From assembly GCA_021155045.1 (NCBI GenBank), contig JAJNQB010000016.1:68710-132709 (forward strand): a stretch of DNA of 64,000 nt, written 5' to 3'. A model generated the notes under the pieces. It was not told where the DNA came from and ran no database searches. It was given only the letters and a program-made list of their open reading frames with translations. Positions 25,523 through 34,953 of this stretch are shown one piece after another (the first letter of the stretch is position 1; each line of letters starts with the position of its first letter). The stretch is from Arcticibacter sp. Its GTDB lineage: Bacteria > Bacteroidota > Bacteroidia > 2-12-FULL-35-15. A program made the translations under genes and the position numbers.

Positions 25523-26443
25523 ATGAGTGTATTGGTTAATAAAAAGTCAAGAATAATAGTACAAGGTTTTACAGGAAGTGAAGGAACATTTCATGCTGGT
25601 CAAATGATTGAGTATGGAACAAATGTGGTTGGAGGAGTTACTCCTGGAAAAGGTGGAACAACACATTTAGATAAACCTGTTTTTAATACCGTAAAAGAAG
25701 CTGTTGATAAAGCAGATGCTAATGTGTCGATTATTTTTGTTCCTCCGGCTTTTGCTGCTGATGCAATTATGGAAGCTGCTGAAGCAGGAATAGCTGTTAT
25801 TGTTTGTATTACAGAAGGTATTCCTGTAAAAGATATGATTGCCGTAAAAGAATATTTAAAAGGTAAAGAGTGCAGATTAATTGGACCAAATTGCCCAGGG
25901 GTAATATCGGCAGATGAAGCAAAAGTTGGAATTATGCCAGGCTTTGTTTTCAAAAAAGGAAATGTTGGAATTGTTTCAAAATCTGGAACATTAACGTATG
26001 AGGCTTCAGACCAAGTGGTAAAAGCTGGTTTGGGAGTTACCACAGCTATTGGTATTGGAGGAGACCCAATTATTGGAACTACAACAAAAGAAGCTGTTGA
26101 ACTTTTAATGAATGACAATGATACACACGGTATTATTATGATTGGAGAAATTGGAGGAAATCTTGAAGCAGATGCTGCTCGATGGATTAAAGCCGATGGA
26201 AATCGTAAGCCTGTGGTTGGTTTTATTGCAGGCGAAACTGCTCCTAAAGGTAGAACAATGGGACATGCTGGAGCCATAGTGGGTGGAGATGATGATACTG
26301 CTCAAGCAAAAAAGAAAATTTTGAAAGAGTGCGGAGTAATTGTGGTTGATTCACCAGCCGAGATTGGAAAAACAATGGCAACTGCTTTGGCAGAAGAAAG
26401 TAGAAAAGCAAGCCCTCATTATCATGCAAATAGAGTAGATTAA
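25523..26443 (+). CDS. sucD: Succinate-CoA ligase, alpha subunit
   Basis: A 306-residue protein. The CoA-binding Rossmann domain starts [20 protein letters not shown] and continues [14 protein letters not shown]. The phospho-histidine loop is [13 protein letters not shown] and the preceding [15 protein letters not shown] is conserved. It makes succinate plus ATP/GTP from succinyl-CoA in the TCA cycle together with SucC, which is not adjacent, as is common in Bacteroidota. Its own terminator follows. Confidence 0.97.
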   Translation: MSVLVNKKSRIIVQGFTGSEGTFHAGQMIEYGTNVVGGVTPGKGGTTHLDKPVFNTVKEAVDKADANVSIIFVPPAFAADAIMEAAEAGIAVIVCITEGIPVKDMIAVKEYLKGKECRLIGPNCPGVISADEAKVGIMPGFVFKKGNVGIVSKSGTLTYEASDQVVKAGLGVTTAIGIGGDPIIGTTTKEAVELLMNDNDTHGIIMIGEIGGNLEADAARWIKADGNRKPVVGFIAGETAPKGRTMGHAGAIVGGDDDTAQAKKKILKECGVIVVDSPAEIGKTMATALAEESRKASPHYHANRVD

Positions 26444-26460
26444 TCCGTAATTAGTTCATA

Positions 26461-26500
26461 AAAAAAATCCCTTGTAATTTTTACAAGGGATTTTTCTTTT
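26461..26500. terminator. Bidirectional terminator between sucD and the porin-like gene
   Basis: AAAAATCCCTTGTAA-TTT-TTACAAGGGATTTTT with A- and T-runs on either side. The convergent genes end at 26443 and 26521. Confidence 0.85.
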
Positions 26501-26520
26501 ATAAGAGTGATATAAAATAG

Positions 26521-27258
26521 CTATTCTTTCTTCTTGCCTAATTTGTAAATCAGACCAAGTGTTAAGCCCCCAGCAGCAGCAGATGTAGGCTCGTATTTTT
26601 TGTAAAAAAAAGGATTTTTTAAATCATTGCCTAAAGCATCTACACCTTTTAAATCTGTTAAGCTATATTGCAAGCGCATTCCCGCAAGTATTGATAGAGG
26701 GCTATCTCCTAACTTTATTGCAAACCCAAATCCTAAAACTCCAGAAAAGAAATTACTTGCATATAAATTAGTAACCGTTGTATCTGCATTAAAATTAGCT
26801 CCTGTTCTTTTATATGTTGCAGATGAAATCATATTGTATTGTGCTCCCACTTCAAGGTAGGCTCCATCTTTTGATTTTAATTTAAACATTACAGGAATTT
26901 GAATTGTTTTTAAATTAACTTTAGACGTATAATCTGTTGTGCTAAGAACAACACCACCCACTTTGTATTCATATTTACCAGCGTAAGCTCCAGAATGATT
27001 TCCCATTAGCCCTTCTACTGCAAATCCAACCTTACCGAAATAGGCACTGAAACCAAGCCCATAATTAAATCCCCATCCTGCTGCGTAGTTTTGACTTTCT
27101 CCTTCATTAGAAATATTTGTATTGAATAACCAAGTTGAGTTTGCAAGTCCTTTGGCGTGAAGTTCAAAAGTGTTTTCTTTTTCAGCTTTAGGTGTTTCTT
27201 GAGAAAAAGAAACGAGACTTAAAAATGATGTAGCAAATAATAGAATAAAATTTTTCAT
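26521..27258 (-). CDS. Outer-membrane beta-barrel protein (porin family)
   Basis: A 245-residue protein with a signal peptide ending LSLVSFSQ (about residue 19) and repeated amphipathic strands ending in aromatic residues, such as GWGFNYGLGFSAYFGKVGFA and GLTLGLIYKLGKKKE. This is the small OMP_b-brl_2/PorT-like barrel type of Bacteroidota. The role is unknown. It has the best minus-strand promoter in the window (27311-27281) and appears monocistronic. Confidence 0.75.
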   Translation of the reverse strand: MKNFILLFATSFLSLVSFSQETPKAEKENTFELHAKGLANSTWLFNTNISNEGESQNYAAGWGFNYGLGFSAYFGKVGFAVEGLMGNHSGAYAGKYEYKVGGVVLSTTDYTSKVNLKTIQIPVMFKLKSKDGAYLEVGAQYNMISSATYKRTGANFNADTTVTNLYASNFFSGVLGFGFAIKLGDSPLSILAGMRLQYSLTDLKGVDALGNDLKNPFFYKKYEPTSAAAGGLTLGLIYKLGKKKE

Positions 27259-27280
27259 GATTGTGTGGTTTAATGATATT

Positions 27281-27311
27281 CAAATGTATAGATATAATAT
27301 CATTTTTCAAA
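27281..27311 (-). promoter_or_regulatory. Consensus Bacteroidota promoter (TTTG-N19-TACATTTG)
   Basis: On the minus strand TTTG (27311-27308) and TACATTTG (27288-27281) are spaced by 19 bases, an exact match to the -33/-7 consensus. The box ends 22 bases before the ATG at 27258. Confidence 0.7.
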
Positions 27312-27319
27312 CGGTTATT

Positions 27320-28246
27320 TTATAATTCTTTCATAAGTGTTTTATAAAGGTTAATCATTCCTTCAATATCTTTTTTATGCACTTTTTCATCAGGAGTGTG
27401 TACGTTTTGTTCGGCTGCGCCTACAAAGCACCAATCCCAAGGGTATTCAGCCATTTGTAATTCTTTTCCATCGCTTCCTCCGCTCCCTTCCACTTCCAAT
27501 TGATGAGACAGTTTATTTTTTTTAGCAATCGAAATAAGTTTATTAACAAAGCTTCTTCTTGGTACAAGGCTGTCTCTTAAAGAAATTACTGGTCCTTTAC
27601 CAGGGTAAACACCATCAGAAATCCAAGATATATCGGAGATTAATGCTTGTGAAATTTTATATTTTTCTTGTAAAAATTTTTGAAGATACGAAACACTTCC
27701 TCCACCATGTTCTTCCCAACAGCTAAAAACAATTGCTCCATCTTTTAGTGTTTCAGCAACTTTAAGTGCATTGTAAACGCCCAGTCTATTATCCATATAA
27801 CAACATTGAACATAGTCTTTATCTTCTCTCCAGTTAGGCTTAAAGGTAAGCTCCGTCCCCCTTTCTAAATCACGTTTATAGGAATAATTAAGTGTTATTT
27901 CTTTCGTTTTTTTATCTGTGATTAATTTTAGTTTTACTTCAGATTTTCCTTTGTTATCTGTTCCAACAAGATTATAACCATCAACAGCTCTTGGTCCTCC
28001 AATCTTTACTAATTGTTTACCATAACGAACGGTAAAACCTATGCTATCAATGTGGGCAAAGATTGCAGTTCTAGGTTTTCCAAAAATAAGAACGATACAA
28101 TCTTGAAATCCTTTTCCTGAATACAGAGTTGGTTTATGCTTCCAATTTTTTTTATTTTTTTTGATGTGTTCTAATAAGAATTTAGTCATTGCTCCTTCGT
28201 TTCCAGAAGGGGCATGGATAGCACACATTTGTTCTAATAATTGCAT
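27320..28246 (-). CDS. M42-type metallopeptidase (aminopeptidase-like)
   Basis: A 308-residue M20/M42-fold hydrolase. Metal ligands are visible: IFAHIDSIGFTV (His), CCYMDNRLGVYNAL (Asp), FSCWEEHGGGS (Glu-Glu), ALISDISWISDG (Asp) and NVHTPDEKVHKKD (His). The N-terminal MCAIHAPSGNEGAMTKFLLE is typical. The protein is a little shorter than usual for M42 (about 350), with a reduced inserted domain. There is no signal peptide, so it is probably a cytoplasmic aminopeptidase. Confidence 0.85.
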   Translation of the reverse strand: MQLLEQMCAIHAPSGNEGAMTKFLLEHIKKNKKNWKHKPTLYSGKGFQDCIVLIFGKPRTAIFAHIDSIGFTVRYGKQLVKIGGPRAVDGYNLVGTDNKGKSEVKLKLITDKKTKEITLNYSYKRDLERGTELTFKPNWREDKDYVQCCYMDNRLGVYNALKVAETLKDGAIVFSCWEEHGGGSVSYLQKFLQEKYKISQALISDISWISDGVYPGKGPVISLRDSLVPRRSFVNKLISIAKKNKLSHQLEVEGSGGSDGKELQMAEYPWDWCFVGAAEQNVHTPDEKVHKKDIEGMINLYKTLMKEL

Positions 28247-28295
28247 AGTAAATATATTTATGAATGTGTAAACCTAATAAATTTATATTATAAAC

Positions 28296-28332
28296 CCTAA
28301 ATAGGCAGTTCATTATTTGAATTGCCTACGAT
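28296..28332. repeat. Palindromic interspersed repeat, copy 1
   Basis: TAGGCAGTTCA-TTATT-TGAATTGCCTA (28302-28328): an 11-bp stem with one mismatch and a 5-base loop. The same sequence, with flanks (CCTA...AATAGGC and CTACGAT), recurs in reverse orientation at 52787-52824. Here it lies upstream of the M42 peptidase gene. Confidence 0.65.
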
Positions 28333-28438
28333 TAAGTGTTTGTAATACTTTCTTGTGTTTTATGGAGATAAAAATTCTAACAAACCCTAAATCGGGATTA
28401 ACCGCATTAAGACAGATAGCGCAGCTTTCCAAAGCTTT

Positions 28439-29920
28439 CTATTGTCTAATTGCGGATAAATGTTCAATTTTTGATTCCATCCATTTGATAACATCAAAAT
28501 AACGTAATGAATTGTAGGCATCTTCATCGTCAAGTAAGGCTTTTACATTTTTCAGATAATCTGTAAACAAAAATTTTACTGAGATATTATCTCTTGATTT
28601 AATGATTTTACTAAAAAAATCAATCATTATCTCTTCTGCTTTACTAAGTCGATTTTGTTGGGTGAGTAATCGTTTTGTTGAAGAAACCAAGCTGCCTAAT
28701 AACTGTTCATTACCTAGTTCATAGTGTAAAATCATGTTGAATATATGTCCACGGCTATATTTACCTAGAGGATCGTCAAAAATTTGATTCATGTATTTTA
28801 ATGACTTTTTAAAATCGCCTAAGTAAAATGAGCTAATAGCAATTGATTTAGCAGTATTGAGTAAGGCTGTTTTTATTACAAAGGGTTTATATGTTTCAGA
28901 TATTTCTTCTATTGTTTTTATTGTGCTTAAAACATCTTCTTTTTTGTTTAATGCTGTATATATTTCTAGTAAATAAGGTTGTGTAAAATAAAATAAATTG
29001 GCATTAAACACTTGGTTGTTTTTAATTTTAAATTTTTCTGGAGAATTTTCAATAGCAGAAATGTCTGAAAGTAACTCTTCGTATTTTTTAATATTAATCT
29101 TACCCATTGCAATGTTTGCAAAAACTAAAATATAATCGATTGGATTTTGTTTTATAAGCAGGGGTGCGGATTCCATCAAGCGAATCATTCTTTCGAAATA
29201 AAAAATACTTAATACTTCATCGTTTACGATTCCGTAATACATAGCTTTTGTTTGATACAAAAACATTTTTGCTTTATAACTCAATGCTAAATCTTCGTTC
29301 AGCATAAGTTTGTTTTTCATTATTGTTTGTAATTGAGAAAAATGAATTTCTTTATTCGTATCACGAAATTGAATTTCCTTATAATTCATTTCAAACGCTA
29401 ATTCTTTATATGCATATTGGTTTGAAATGGTATTAATTAACTCTCTTGTTTGATCAATTGAATTTAAAAGCTTTTTATAATCCTGAGTTTTATTATAAAC
29501 CTCTTGCTCTAGCTCAAATGTTCTGATTAATGAGTTTTCAATCTGAGCTTCTTTTGCTTTTTTTTTTGCTTTATTTATTAAGTTTAATGCTTGGTTGTGT
29601 AATCCTTTTTGAATGAGAATTTCTATTTGCTTATTCAGCGAATCAATTATAAAATCAACAGAACTATTTTTATGATAATCATTTAGGCTGTTTAAAAGAA
29701 GGTTGTATAAATAATTTTTTTCAACAGCAATGTTTTTAATGTTGTAGTTTTTGGGTAAGTTATCTAAAACTTTACTATCATTGTTGTAAACACAATTATT
29801 GTATGTGTTGTAGAGTTGAGTGTAATTTTTGTCTTTAGATGTAGCAAAAACTTTAAAATGCCTTTTTTCGGTAGCAGAAAAAGATTGTATAAGTTCAAAA
29901 AGACTGTCTTTTTTTATCAT
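28439..29920 (-). CDS. Helical repeat protein of unknown function (Bacteroidota)
   Basis: A 493-residue protein, rich in Leu, Lys, Asn and Ile, with no signal peptide or membrane segment. The N-terminus, MIKKDSLFELIQSFSATEKR, resembles a family I have seen only in Bacteroidota. The rest is a succession of helices of TPR-like spacing, such as QALNLINKAKKKAKEAQIEN and SLKYMNQIFDDPLGKYSRGH. No enzyme motif is seen. It is divergent from the adhesin operon, with which it shares the intergenic region 29921-30093. I do not assign a function. Confidence 0.7.
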   Translation of the reverse strand: MIKKDSLFELIQSFSATEKRHFKVFATSKDKNYTQLYNTYNNCVYNNDSKVLDNLPKNYNIKNIAVEKNYLYNLLLNSLNDYHKNSSVDFIIDSLNKQIEILIQKGLHNQALNLINKAKKKAKEAQIENSLIRTFELEQEVYNKTQDYKKLLNSIDQTRELINTISNQYAYKELAFEMNYKEIQFRDTNKEIHFSQLQTIMKNKLMLNEDLALSYKAKMFLYQTKAMYYGIVNDEVLSIFYFERMIRLMESAPLLIKQNPIDYILVFANIAMGKINIKKYEELLSDISAIENSPEKFKIKNNQVFNANLFYFTQPYLLEIYTALNKKEDVLSTIKTIEEISETYKPFVIKTALLNTAKSIAISSFYLGDFKKSLKYMNQIFDDPLGKYSRGHIFNMILHYELGNEQLLGSLVSSTKRLLTQQNRLSKAEEIMIDFFSKIIKSRDNISVKFLFTDYLKNVKALLDDEDAYNSLRYFDVIKWMESKIEHLSAIRQ

Positions 29921-30017
29921 TTTTAGAATTTTAATATTATTTTATATATATAATTGAAAATCAATAAATTAAATGTTTATTTAAACAATTAGAAATCGAA
30001 ATATATAAAATAATTTT

Positions 30018-30049
30018 TTTGTTACAAAATGTAACTTAAACTATTTTTG
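30018..30049 (+). promoter_or_regulatory. Adhesin promoter (TTTG-N20-TATTTTTG) with a palindrome in the spacer
   Basis: TTTG at 30018-30021 and TATTTTTG at 30042-30049 fit the Bacteroidota promoter. The spacer holds a perfect inverted repeat GTTACAAAATGTAAC (30021-30035, arms GTTACA/TGTAAC). A regulator bound there would block or adjust polymerase, so control of the adhesin operon is likely. The operator role is inference. Confidence 0.55.
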
Positions 30050-30093
30050 ATTTTTATTTCAGAATAAGACCAAACATTAAAAACTACCAACAA

Positions 30094-33000
30094 ATGAAAA
30101 AAAAACTGCTACTAATTGCAATCATTGCAATAAGTTCTTTAGTATCTAAGGCACAAACAACAACAGCTTTTAGAAAAAATTATAACCAAGCATTATTTGA
30201 TTTACCGGGAAACATAGTAGAGGGGGTTACTCCAAATACTTATGTAATGGCAGGAACAAATTTGACTTTTATTCCAATCTATGGAACTGTCACAGAATTA
30301 AATGACACGGGAGCAATTAATTGGTCTTATCGATATTCAGACGCTTCTATTGGTTTTCAATTAAACGATATTAAAAAAGATGCTGGTTTAAGTCAGTACT
30401 ATGCTTGTGGAGGTAGTGAGTCGAATGCTGCTGTATTTATGGTAGTGGATGTGGCAGGAAATATTGTTATTCAAAAAAGATTCAGAATAAATGAAGCTGA
30501 CGGTGCTTGGTTTAATCGCGTAATAAAAGCAGCAGATGGAGGCTATGTAGCTGTGGGATATGTTACAGGACACGACCCTGATGGTGCAGGTCCAGAGATA
30601 AAGTTTAATCCAATTACTTATACGGATAATAATGGTGATTCTCAGACCGATTACATTGCTTCACCGCTAATTGTGAAATTAGATGCTGCTGGAAATCATG
30701 TTTGGCATAAAGTTTTTAGATATTATCAAACTTCAAATATCCCTGCAAATAGAATTTATAATGATGCTAGTTTTGTGGATGTTACAGAGGTAAGTGATGG
30801 ATACGTTGCAGTTGGTAGTTATGATATTGCAAATCATAGAGTTGTTCAAGATTCAGATGGAGACGATGCTTCTCCAACAGATGCTTTGATTTTAAAAACA
30901 TCTACTGCTGGAGTAATAACATATCATAAACAAATTGATAATCCAAGCACATCTACTAGCCAATCCAGTAAATATTTATCTGCAATTAGCACCACCAGTT
31001 CCGGTGCTTTTTTAACGGCAGGAACAGATAATTTAAGAGAATTAATCCAAAAATTTAATGGTCCAGGTGCTTCTTTAACAAACACTGTTAGTAGGCTTTG
31101 GACATATTCAACAACTTTTTTTGTAACTGATCCTGTTGATATTTCTCAAGTTTATGAAGTAAATGGGGGAACTGATATTATTACAATGGCAATGTATATT
31201 AAACCATTAAGCTTTTTTGCAAATTCAATTCACAGAGTTAATTCAACATCCACTTCGAACGTTTTTGGAAAACGGTACGATTTTAACTTAATATCTATAC
31301 TTCCAAGAGGAAGTAAAACTTCCGACAATGGATATATCAGTATGTCAATGACTGCTGGTGGTACTAATTATGACTATCATGTAATTAAAACTGATCCGAA
31401 TGGAGATACACCTAATACAGGATGTCCTGCAGGAACTTTCACTCCAAGTGGTTCTGCGGGTCCAACTACATTTGCTGATCCTTTTTATAATTCTTGGTCT
31501 GGAACCGTTCCATCTCAAGCTATTGCCATTGTTAGAACTTCTATAGCTCCAACTGTAGGATACGTTTGTACTAAAGTTGCCTGTGTGGCACCAGCAGCTC
31601 CAGTTGTAGGAGCAATTACACAACCAACATGTTCAACACCAACAGGAAGTGTAGCTTTAGGTGGTTTACCCTCTTCAGGAACTTGGACTGTTAATGCTTC
31701 ACCAGGTGGAGCAACGGCTACGGGAACAGGAACTACGGGAACAATTAGTGGTTTAGCTGCAGGAACAACTTATACGTTTACCGTTACAGTTGTTGCCGGT
31801 TGCCCTTCAGTTGCTTCTGGAAGTGCTACTATTAATGCAGCACCAGTTGTTCCAGCAGCACCAACAATAGGTACTATTACACAACCAACTTGTTCAACAG
31901 CTACAGGAAGCGTTGCTTTAAGTGGTTTACCATCATCAGGAACTTGGACCGTTACAGGAACTCCTAGCGGAACAGCCACAGGAACAGGAACAACAACTAC
32001 TATTTCTGGATTAGCACCAGGCACTTATACATTTACTGTAAGCAACGGTACTTGTACTTCTACATCTTCAGTAAATGCTGTTATTAATACACAACCTACT
32101 GTTCCTTCAGCACCAGTTGTAGGGGCAATCACACAACCAACATGTGCAACACCAACAGGTAGTGTTGCATTAAGCGGTTTGCCATCGTCAGGAACATGGA
32201 CAGTAACAGCTACTCCAGGAGGAAGTACAGCCACAGGAACAGGAACTACAGGAAATATTACAGGTTTAGCTGGTGGTACAACGTATACGTTTACCGTAAG
32301 TAATGGTACATGTACATCAACATCATCAACAAATGCTATAATAAATACGGCACCAGTTGTCCCAACTGCTCCATCCGTTGGAACAATAACACAACCAACT
32401 TGTTCAACAGCTACAGGAAGTGTTGCTTTAAGTGGTTTACCATCATCTGGAACTTGGACAGTTACAGGAACTCCTAGTGGTTCAGCCACAGGAACGGGAA
32501 CAACAACTACTATTTCTGGATTAGCAGCAGGCACATACACATTTACTGTGAGTAACGGAACTTGTTCTTCTACTTCATCTATTAATGTGGTAATAAATAC
32601 ACAACCTCCAACACCAGCAGCACCAATTGTTGGTACCATTACACAACCTACTTGCGCCACTCCTACAGGTAGTGTTGCACTGAGCAGTTTGCCATCATCA
32701 GGAACATGGACTGTAACAGCTAGCCCTGGTGGTGCGACTTCAACAGGAACAGGAACAACAGGAAATATTACAGGTTTAGCACCAGGAACTACTTACACTT
32801 TTACAGTAAGTAATGGAACCTGTACATCTTCTTCATCTACAACAGCGGTAATAAACAATCCGCCACCTACTCCAGTAGCTCCGGCTATTGGAACAATAAC
32901 ACAACCTACGTGTACTACACCAACCGGTGATGTTGCATTAAGCGGTTTGCCATCATCAGGAACATGGACTGTTACTGTTTCTCCAGGTGGAGCTACTTCA

Positions 33001-34887
33001 ACTGGTACAGGGACAACAACTACTATAACAGGTTTGACTGCAGGTAACACTTATACATTTACTGTTACTGTAGCAGGATGTACTTCAAGTTCATCAACTT
33101 CTGCTACTATCAACGCACCTCCTTCAGCACCTTCAGCGCCAGTTGTAGGCACTATTACACAACCAACATGCTCGGTATCAACAGGAGATGTAGCTTTAAG
33201 TGGCTTGCCATCATCAGGAACTTGGACGATAACAACAAGTCCAGGAGGAGCAACAACAACAGGTACAGGAACTTCAACTACTATTACTGGATTAGGGGCG
33301 GGAACATATACATTTACAGTAAATGATGGTTCTTGTACTTCTGGAACATCTTCATCTGCTACCATTAATTCATTCCCTGGAGCGCCAACAGCACCGATAC
33401 TAGGAACAATCACACAACCTACTTGTGCTGTGGGAACAGCTAGCGTAGTCTTAAATGGTTTACCATCATCAGGAACATGGACTGTAACAACAACTCCAGG
33501 CGGAGCAACAACAACAGGTTCAGGAACATCAACTACAATAACAGGATTAGCGCCAGGAACCACTTATACATTCACCGTAGATAATGGAACATGTACATCA
33601 ACAACATCATCAAATGCCGTTGTTAATAACGTACCAACACCGCCAACAGCTACCGCAGGAGCTCCTTTAGTATTAGGATGTAGCCCAACAAGCGGACCTG
33701 TAAGTGTAAGTACAACAGCGGGAGCAACTTATTCATGGGCAGGACCAGGAATTGTAAGTGGAGGTTCAACACCAACAGCTACTGTTAATGCAGTAGGAAC
33801 TTATACAGTAACAGTAACAGACCCTTCAACATCTTGTTCTTCAACAGCAACTGTTAATGTAACAAGTAATACTACACCACCAAATGTAACAGCAGGTTCT
33901 GCATTAACATTAAGTTGTGCAGCACCAAGTGGAACAATTAGCGCTTCATCTACAACTGGAGGTGCAACTTACAGTTGGACAGGAGCAGGAATTGTTAGTG
34001 GAGGCACAACAGCTACGCCTACGGTAAATGCTGCAGGAACCTATACTGTAACAGTTACAGATCCAAGTAATGGATGTACAGCAACTGCAACAGTTACAGT
34101 TACAAATAATACTACTGCACCAAACGTTGCAGCAGGAACAACAACTCCAATTAGCTGTACAACTGGTTTGGGAACGGTAAGTGCAAGTTCTACAACAACA
34201 GGAGCAACGTATTCTTGGGCAGGACCAGGAGTTGTGAGTGGAGGAACGACTACTACACCTACAGTAAATGCAGCAGGAACATATACTGTTACAGTAACAG
34301 ACCCAAGTAATGGATGTACTGCAACCGCTATTGTAACTGCCACCAATAGCCCTGGACCAACAGCCAATGCAGGAACAAATGTTACCATAACACAAGGTAC
34401 AAGTACTACATTAACAGCAACAGGCGGAGGAACATATTTGTGGACTACAGGCGAAACTACAGCTACAATTACTGTAACACCAAACGTAACAACAGATTAT
34501 TGTGTAACAGTAACGGATGGTAATGGATGTACAGATAGTTCTTGTGTTAGAATTACTGTAGATATTGTTTGTGGTGAATTGTTTGTACCAAACGCATTTT
34601 CACCAAATGGTGATAATGAAAATGATAGATTTAGAGTACTCGTAAATCCCGATTGTGTTGAAGAAGTGCAATTTTTTGTTTTCGACCGTTGGGGAGAAAA
34701 AGTTTTTGAAGCTACTACTGCTGAAAAAGCTTGTACGAACGACAGATCAAATACAACTGTTGGTTGGGATGGAACTTATAAAGGAAAAGCGTTAGATAAT
34801 GCAGTATTTGTTTATTACTTAAACATTAAATTATCAAATGGTGTTGAGACACAAAAATTAAAAGGTAACGTAAGTTTAATTAGATAA
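30094..34887 (+). CDS. Giant repeat-containing adhesin, T9SS substrate with type B sorting domain
   Basis: A 1597-residue secreted protein. The signal peptide ends LVSKAQ (about residue 21). Residues 22-500 form a non-repetitive, probably beta-propeller-like head. Eight tandem repeats of about 85 aa (residues 502-1185) each have TITQPTC, GLPSSGTWTV and TYTFTV blocks and two Cys. Three repeats of about 80 aa (TYSWAGPGIVSGG, GTYTVTVTDPS) and a degenerate fourth follow. The last 105 residues, from LFVPNAFSPNGDNENDRFRV through FDRWGEKVFE and GWDGTYKGK, are the gliding-associated type B C-terminal domain. It is exported by the T9SS and attached to the cell surface with help from the PorP/SprF protein encoded next. 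Confidence 0.9.
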   Translation: MKKKLLLIAIIAISSLVSKAQTTTAFRKNYNQALFDLPGNIVEGVTPNTYVMAGTNLTFIPIYGTVTELNDTGAINWSYRYSDASIGFQLNDIKKDAGLSQYYACGGSESNAAVFMVVDVAGNIVIQKRFRINEADGAWFNRVIKAADGGYVAVGYVTGHDPDGAGPEIKFNPITYTDNNGDSQTDYIASPLIVKLDAAGNHVWHKVFRYYQTSNIPANRIYNDASFVDVTEVSDGYVAVGSYDIANHRVVQDSDGDDASPTDALILKTSTAGVITYHKQIDNPSTSTSQSSKYLSAISTTSSGAFLTAGTDNLRELIQKFNGPGASLTNTVSRLWTYSTTFFVTDPVDISQVYEVNGGTDIITMAMYIKPLSFFANSIHRVNSTSTSNVFGKRYDFNLISILPRGSKTSDNGYISMSMTAGGTNYDYHVIKTDPNGDTPNTGCPAGTFTPSGSAGPTTFADPFYNSWSGTVPSQAIAIVRTSIAPTVGYVCTKVACVAPAAPVVGAITQPTCSTPTGSVALGGLPSSGTWTVNASPGGATATGTGTTGTISGLAAGTTYTFTVTVVAGCPSVASGSATINAAPVVPAAPTIGTITQPTCSTATGSVALSGLPSSGTWTVTGTPSGTATGTGTTTTISGLAPGTYTFTVSNGTCTSTSSVNAVINTQPTVPSAPVVGAITQPTCATPTGSVALSGLPSSGTWTVTATPGGSTATGTGTTGNITGLAGGTTYTFTVSNGTCTSTSSTNAIINTAPVVPTAPSVGTITQPTCSTATGSVALSGLPSSGTWTVTGTPSGSATGTGTTTTISGLAAGTYTFTVSNGTCSSTSSINVVINTQPPTPAAPIVGTITQPTCATPTGSVALSSLPSSGTWTVTASPGGATSTGTGTTGNITGLAPGTTYTFTVSNGTCTSSSSTTAVINNPPPTPVAPAIGTITQPTCTTPTGDVALSGLPSSGTWTVTVSPGGATSTGTGTTTTITGLTAGNTYTFTVTVAGCTSSSSTSATINAPPSAPSAPVVGTITQPTCSVSTGDVALSGLPSSGTWTITTSPGGATTTGTGTSTTITGLGAGTYTFTVNDGSCTSGTSSSATINSFPGAPTAPILGTITQPTCAVGTASVVLNGLPSSGTWTVTTTPGGATTTGSGTSTTITGLAPGTTYTFTVDNGTCTSTTSSNAVVNNVPTPPTATAGAPLVLGCSPTSGPVSVSTTAGATYSWAGPGIVSGGSTPTATVNAVGTYTVTVTDPSTSCSSTATVNVTSNTTPPNVTAGSALTLSCAAPSGTISASSTTGGATYSWTGAGIVSGGTTATPTVNAAGTYTVTVTDPSNGCTATATVTVTNNTTAPNVAAGTTTPISCTTGLGTVSASSTTTGATYSWAGPGVVSGGTTTTPTVNAAGTYTVTVTDPSNGCTATAIVTATNSPGPTANAGTNVTITQGTSTTLTATGGGTYLWTTGETTATITVTPNVTTDYCVTVTDGNGCTDSSCVRITVDIVCGELFVPNAFSPNGDNENDRFRVLVNPDCVEEVQFFVFDRWGEKVFEATTAEKACTNDRSNTTVGWDGTYKGKALDNAVFVYYLNIKLSNGVETQKLKGNVSLIR
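31597..33648 (+). repeat. Eight tandem ~256-bp coding repeats in the adhesin
   Basis: 2052 bases encode eight repeats of 83-86 aa beginning AP-x-x-G-x-ITQPTC. Units 2 and 4 share GTPSG and TTTTISGLA, while 3 and 5 share TGNITGLA. Units 2-3 and 4-5 therefore look like copies of a two-repeat block. Codons differ at many third positions, so the array is not freshly duplicated throughout. Confidence 0.9.
33649..34368 (+). repeat. Three tandem ~80-aa Ig/PKD-like repeats in the adhesin
   Basis: Three units carry a GATYSW core, a GP/GA-G-I/V-VSGG turn and GTYTVTVTDPS, each with two Cys. A fourth, diverged unit (GGTYLWTTGETTATITV) leads into the sorting domain. Confidence 0.85.
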
Positions 34888-34953
34888 TCATTTTAATACA
34901 AGCTTAGTAATATAAAAAACATATATTTAAAATATTAAATTGAAACCAAAGCG

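Noticed and set aside
25600..26277. Long minus-strand frame opposite sucD (225 codons)
   Set aside because: Antisense to a textbook SucD protein; its Pro/Ile/Ser-rich translation is typical of a shadow frame.
28317..28502. Plus-strand 61-codon frame starting in the palindromic repeat
   Set aside because: It overlaps the 3' end of the 28439 gene and the repeat, and its composition is not protein-like.
31597..33648. Regular ~256-bp repeats as a possible CRISPR-like array
   Set aside because: The repeats are in frame, far too long, have no spacers, and encode a periodic protein domain. No cas genes are present.
31770..34395. Several long antisense reading frames across the adhesin (85-211 codons)
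   Set aside because: They are by-products of the Thr/Gly/Ser-rich tandem repeats, whose reverse complement lacks stop codons. Their low-complexity translations match no family and they oppose a clear gene.
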